Below are positions 59,619 through 64,000 of a DNA stretch of 64,000 nt, one piece after another. Both the position numbers and the translations under genes were made by a program. Position 1 is the stretch's first letter. Each line of letters opens with the position of its first letter. Source of the stretch: Tetracentron sinense. Taxonomy: Eukaryota; Streptophyta; Magnoliopsida; Trochodendrales; Trochodendraceae. Location: assembly GCA_015143295.1 (NCBI GenBank), contig CM026563.1, positions 6,634,001-6,698,000 on the forward strand. The letters are read 5' to 3'. The notes under the pieces are model-generated. The model had not been told where the DNA came from, did no database searches, and saw nothing but the letters and a program-made list of their open reading frames with translations.

Positions 59619-60010
59619 GAGCATTCCTAACAGTTTCACCAAATTTGTCCTATCAAAATAATCAAAACTCACAAAAAGTAATGTTGGTGAACTACTTTTT
59701 TAAAACACTCAGCAGCCTCACCAAAATAACCAAAACTATCATTATTTTATTATTTGTGTTACTTCCACAATTAAATAAAAGGGGAGAGAAACCTTTATTT
59801 TATTTATGTGGGCCCATAAAAGAGGAAAAGAGAGATATTTTGATTTGGTAGATATACATAACTCATCAACATTGATGAGTACTGTACACTCATCAAACCG
59901 AAATCTTCAAATTGATGAGACTGCTCGAGATTATATTTTGCATTTTTCAGTCAATTGCTCAACAAAATAGTTTGAAAAAACCCATTTTGGTAACACTGCT
60001 AGGAATGCTC
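59619..60010. mobile_element. Tourist-like MITE (GAGCATTCC family, copy 2)
   Basis: Ends GAGCATTCCTAACAG and GCTAGGAATGCTC; flanks TTA (59616-59618) and TTG (60011-60013). It ends only 72 bp before the H2B-2 Type I element and replaces the upstream sequence that H2B-1 has there. Confidence 0.82.
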
Positions 60011-60082
60011 TTGTATGCGTAAACGGGCCCTAAGGAAATTCGCTTATTCCTCGTCCTCTCCAAGCTGGCACTTCATCAAGAG

Positions 60083-60100
60083 CCACGTCATCGATCCGCG
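60083..60100 (+). promoter_or_regulatory. Histone Type I element of H2B-2
   Basis: The same 18 bases as at 26475 (CCACGTCATCGATCCGCG). TATAAATA at 60141-60148 is the TATA box. Homology to the H2B-1 promoter starts only at 60036, so the extra octamer-like word of copy 1 is absent. Confidence 0.9.
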
Positions 60101-60247
60101 CGTCTTTCCATTCTCCAATAAAATTCAATTACCTGTGCTTATAAATAAGAATCGAAACCTCCAAATCTTATGAAAAACTAATCTCGCAATTCTCAAATCT
60201 CCTTTTTTTCTTTCGCGCTCGTTTTGTTCATAGTTTTTGCTGTTGCA

Positions 60248-60712
60248 ATGGCGCCAAAGGCCGAGAAGAAGCCCGCAGAGAAGAAACCGGCGGCTGAGAA
60301 GCCGACGGAGGAGAAGAAAAGCACCGTAGCAGAGAAAGCTCCGGCAGAGAAGAAGCCCAAGGCGGGAAAGAAACTGCCGAAGGAGAGCGTTGCTGCTGTT
60401 GACAATAAGAAGAAGAAGAAGCGCGTGAAGAAGAGCACCGAGACCTACAAGATCTACATCTTCAAGGTCTTGAAGCAGGTTCATCCTGATATCGGGATTT
60501 CCAGCAAATCCATGGGGATCATGAACAGTTTCATCAACGACATCTTCGAGAAGCTTGCCCAGGAGTCTTCCAAACTCGCTCGCTACACCAAGAAGCCTAC
60601 CATAACTTCTCGGGAGATCCAGACTGCTGTTAGACTTGTTCTTCCTGGCGAATTGGCCAAACACGCTGTCTCTGAGGGCACAAAGGCTGTCACCAAATTT
60701 ACCAGTTCTTGA
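60248..60712 (+). CDS. H2B: Histone H2B, copy 2
   Basis: Intronless, 154 residues, identical in protein to copy 1 at 26615. The seven nucleotide differences in 465 are all in third positions and synonymous (for example GCA/GCC in codon 5 and ATC/ATA in the PTITSRE block). The frame is open from 60224 but the family start MAPKAEKK at 60248 is preferred. The leader differs from copy 1 by an extra CTCCTTTTTTTCTTTCGCGC patch. Type I element and TATA box are retained, so it is probably expressed. The histone fold and Lys150 in AVTKFTSS are as in copy 1. Confidence 0.98.
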   Translation: MAPKAEKKPAEKKPAAEKPTEEKKSTVAEKAPAEKKPKAGKKLPKESVAAVDNKKKKKRVKKSTETYKIYIFKVLKQVHPDIGISSKSMGIMNSFINDIFEKLAQESSKLARYTKKPTITSREIQTAVRLVLPGELAKHAVSEGTKAVTKFTSS

Positions 60713-61183
60713 ACTGTGGTGATTTCATTGATGCTAAGATCTCAATTAGGGTTAGATATTTTTTTTCTTTTGAGTTTTGTTCTCTCCATTCTGAATGGAT
60801 TTTCTTCTTACGTTTCGTTTGGATTTAGATGCTGTTCTGATATAATATACTGATATCTGATTCAGAAATTAATACACGCTTCTTCAGATCTTTTGTGTGG
60901 TTTTTTAAACTATCAAAAAAAAAAAAAAAAAGATCCGCTTACATAGGGCTACGTGTCTTGCTATCATGGGTTCCAGCATCTTTGTGAAACTCCTCTAGTC
61001 TCTCCAACAGAGCTGGGCGGAAGATTAGGGAAAGAACGATAGTTCGCTCCTCTGGCGAGGAGCGAATTACTGCTCCACGCTCTCAGAAAGCCAACTCAAC
61101 TGAATGAACTTTAGTTAATTTTTTTAAAAACTCTTATGGTTAAAAATCATTCTATTTTATTTCTCTAAAAACCAAATGTAGAT
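60713..61183. other. H2B-2 3' flank
   Basis: Near-identical to 27080-27540 after H2B-1: 3' UTR block, A run, GATCCGCTTACATAGGGCTA, and the AGTTCGCTCCTC patch. Confidence 0.75.
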
Positions 61184-61470
61184 GGCCTTGGCTTGCCTCT
61201 GGCGAAGCCAGAAAGGCCTTATCTCGGGGTTCCATAGAATAGGTGACATGTGGTGAAGTCAAAATCATGGGGCCATGATTTTGACTTCTCCACCTATAAT
61301 AAGACATGTGGCGATAAGTGTGTGAGAATAAGGGTGTGAGATATCAAATGGGGAGAAGTCAAAATTATGAGGAGAAAATGAATGACTTCTCCCCAATTTT
61401 ATGGCAAGTGTCGCACAATGTATGGAACCTCGAGAGCCCTTTCAGGCTTCGCCGGAGACAATCCCAGGCC
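61184..61470. mobile_element. Mutator-type MITE (family M), 287 bp, with empty site
   Basis: AATGTAGAT flanks both sides exactly (61175-61183 and 61471-61479), a 9 bp duplication. Unit 1 has the uninserted CCAAATGTAGACGGGTG at 27533-27549. Ends GGCCTTGGCTTGCCTCTGGC and GCCGGAGACAATCCCAGGCC. Internal words as in 6807-7126. Confidence 0.94.
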
Positions 61471-61479
61471 AATGTAGAT

Positions 61480-62899
61480 GGGTGAACTCTAGGGGTTAGT
61501 GAATTTTAACCATAGCTAAATGGAGCCAAAAGAGGGACTTGTGGCATTAAAATGGGACCTGAGATGCACCTCTTCGTGTCACCGACTGAGGAGTTGATTA
61601 TTTTCCTAAGGGAAAACGGTTGCCATCGTGGGTTCCAGCATCTTTGTGAAACTCATAAGTCTCTACAATAGAAAAAGTATTCGTGGATTTTTGAAATTTG
61701 TGACTTTAGAAAAAGTCTTGTATTTCATGAAATAAATGTGAATTATTGTTAAAGTTTTGGACAAGTTATGAATAAATATATACTATATGAAGTATCTTTG
61801 TTTATAATTAAGAATACTATTTATATAATTTATCCACAGGTTGAAGAAAACGAAGAGGAACAAACCTTTGTGCCCCGAGGTTTACCACATACAATGTTAT
61901 CTTGAGTTTGTTTGTTGTAAATTTTACCATTCTTTGTTGTTTAAGGAACTATCACCCTGACCGTGCATAACATAAGAAAATCTCTAATTAAGAACCTCTT
62001 TCCAATTTTGTTTCAGTTCAAAACCCACATATCTAAATTATTTCATAGATAGATTTTCTTTGCTAATTGGCATAGCTTGTGCAAAATATTTATGAAATTG
62101 CTGACATCCTTGCTGTCCTATTCATATGTTGTCATAGATATCCATCATGCTCATCAAATTGGCTCGCAAAGCCACATTAAAAATTGTGTTTCAACGTGTA
62201 TTTTCGGTATCAATTGATTTCATTTGCCATTTGGACTGAACATTGAACTGACTATGATGAGTAAACATGATTCCTTGTGGAACATGTTGCTATAGTATAG
62301 ACTCTAAGGTACATGTTGTAACAATATAGGCTGTATGGGTTTTCACTTTCTCCCCTTATAAAAAAAAAATGTATGGTTCGTATTTGATTGTTTCTTGCTT
62401 CAATGCTGTTTTTTTCCTTTTGGATCTTCATTAGGAAGTTTTAACTGTAGGTATGGTGCCCTCTGTTTGCAGTTGCTGAATAAGGAATTGGGAATTTGAT
62501 ACTATTGTAATTCTGAGGAAAAAACATTTAGGTCTTATCGAAAGGGTAGAAGATGATTGATTAGAATAATATATTTGGACTATATGGCGCAAAATGAGTC
62601 AATTTAAATCCTCAATTATGAAGTTTTAATTGCAGATATGGTTATCATTGATGGTTCTGATTCTCAATAGAATTACCCATGTGGGTGCCGATCTGCGGGT
62701 TATTTTATTCGTTTCTTTGTATGTTTACAAGCATCTGTCACATTTTATAATGTTGCTTTTTATCATGCAATATATGTATTCATACTCTTCTATTATTTCA
62801 ATATCAATCATGACTTACTTTGACAAGACCAAAGAAACATCATGATATTTCTTCTCTAACACCTTCAACAATCTCTTCAGTTATTCAATGGAAGCCGAG
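61480..62899. other. Spacer of unit 4, paired with unit 1
   Basis: Aligns with 27545-29947 of unit 1 after removal of the two unit 1 insertions (27667-27813 and 28652-29420). No coding sequence recognised; small frames such as 62630-62845 (29675-29893 in unit 1) are not conserved in a coding manner. Confidence 0.65.
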
Positions 62900-63388
62900 A
62901 CTCACTTTGACAAGAACACAGGAACTTGAATTTTTAAAACTGTCCATCGGGTTCGTTCTGTATGGGTGAAGAGCTTTGCTGAACTTGAGGAAGAAATGAT
63001 GGCTAAAATTCAAAAATTTAAAGCCCGGTCAAGTAAACAAGAAGGACTGCTTCCTTTGCTTAATATTTATTTCTCAATGGGGATACCATATTTATGATTT
63101 TTTTTGTTTATGTGGCCTATATGTTGCACTCAATTTAGTCCTCTTCTCCATAGATCCTGGAAGCTCCTACATTGCTTGCATTGCCAAGTAAGTACCCCTC
63201 AACTACCAGAATTTCAGGTAAAATGTACCGTGAAGGGATGTTGATGAGAAAGATATAAAGGGTGCTGTGTTGGTCATCACACTAAAATAGTTTTAATCTA
63301 CTCAGGAATTTCATTTGTAAACAATGAAGAGGGCAAATCAGCGCGCGAAACATCAATAGTTGTATCATCCACTGAAGCTTCTTTCCAG
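62900..63388 (+). pseudogene. TPX2: TPX2 fragment, three broken exons (copy 2)
   Basis: Counterpart of 29948-30435. Exon a (62900 to about 63041) contains FAELEEEMMAKIQKFKAR; exon b (63154-63217) reads ILEAPTLLALP then TPQLPEFQ in a shifted frame; exon c (63306-63388) reads EFHL, the same stop as in copy 1, then NNEEGKSA/TMKRANQ-like sequence. The stop in c and the frame breaks in a and b are shared with copy 1, so they predate the duplication. Not functional. Confidence 0.85.
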
Positions 63389-64000
63389 GTTAAAAAACCT
63401 CTTTTTGATCTTCTCAAAACCTCTACAATCATGTCAACTTCCATTTATTTTCATATACTGAGAAATAAATGACTTATATGTATGATAAAATCAAGGGAAA
63501 CCTCATAAGCTTACAGAACCTAGAACTCCTCATCTTGAAACATCCTTGCGATCACGTCCCCCCCAAGTAGTTTTTGAAGGGGATGATTCATGTTCAATTG
63601 AAGTTGAATTTGTATGCTTTTCCATTATAAGAGAAATTACAAATATGTTGATATACTACTATTGTGACACTGTTATCAGGACTTCCCTTTGATACCGGTG
63701 TCTGTAAGTAATTTTCTGAGATTTCAATATTTATTATGGAATTTGAGCAGTTATGGGTTTTGTATATGGAAATGAACTCGGTGGAAATTTTTTTAATCGC
63801 ATTTGGTCATTTGAGAGTAATTACAATTGAGTTATGTCCACCAAAGTTCTTGAAGGTTGACAAGAAAAGAATATGGTGTAGAATAAAAACAATTGAGCAA
63901 TATGAGGTGCCCTGTTGAACTGATCAGAAAGACAGTCCGCCTACATAGGTTGTACATGTTATTCATTTGCAAGTTTTGGGGCCTACCATGTACTCAGGCC
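63389..64000. other. End of unit 4, running into UNC93 intron 7 sequence
   Basis: Up to about 63650 it follows unit 1 (30436-30700). Then 63650-63890 is present only here. From about 63900 (CCCTGTTGAACTGATCAGAAAG ... TTGCAAGTTTTGGGGCCTAC) it matches UNC93 intron 7 sequence at 39595-39675 and unit 1 at 30705-30755. UNC93 exons 8-10 are expected just beyond the right window edge. Confidence 0.7.

Overview
This window is nuclear DNA from a flowering plant, most likely a eudicot; I cannot name the species. The signs are spliced genes with GT-AG introns, a plant-type ADF gene whose first exon is only the ATG, an intronless H2B gene with a plant histone Type I promoter element, a P-type PPR gene closely matching Arabidopsis MEE40, and many plant MITEs, SINEs and LTR fossils. 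The sequence is AT-rich and genes fill only a minority of it.

Layout. 1-5.3 kb: a two-exon gene for a basic plant protein I cannot name, with a 2.9 kb intron. 5.3-7.5 kb: intergenic, with a SINE-like element, a Mutator-type MITE and another retroposon. 8.0-9.4 kb: an intact actin-depolymerizing factor gene (139 aa). 9.4-18 kb: gene-free, with a 643 bp Tourist-like MITE, a short Ty3/gypsy-type LTR fossil (14.1-15.2 kb), two SINE-like elements and a hAT MITE. 18.4-20.8 kb: the intact single-exon MEE40-like PPR gene. 21-26 kb: intergenic.

26.4-64.0 kb is the most interesting part: a locally duplicated, shuffled array built from three host genes, namely histone H2B, the transporter-like UNC93-like protein 3, and a dead piece of TPX2. 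Unit 1 (26.4-34.3 kb) is H2B-1, a TPX2 fragment and the last three exons of UNC93. Unit 2 (34.4-40.8 kb) is an H2B 3' end remnant followed by a decayed UNC93 copy. After a 4.7 kb unique spacer, unit 3 (45.6-57.6 kb) is an H2B pseudogene followed by the only complete UNC93 gene (10 exons, 437 aa, spread over 10.3 kb). Unit 4 (60.0 kb to the window end) repeats unit 1: H2B-2, the same TPX2 fragment, then the start of UNC93 intron 7 sequence, cut off by the window edge. H2B-1 and H2B-2 encode identical proteins and differ by seven synonymous changes.

Because the units are alignable by eye, several insertions can be read against an empty site in a sister unit. This gives firm ends and target duplications for a Tourist MITE (TAA), several hAT MITEs (8 bp), a Mutator-type MITE (9 bp), a SINE (9 bp), an L1-type LINE tail, and a 2.4 kb LTR cluster in UNC93 intron 7 (5 bp). 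All exon coordinates were read by hand; family assignments are from recalled protein families, not from database searches.
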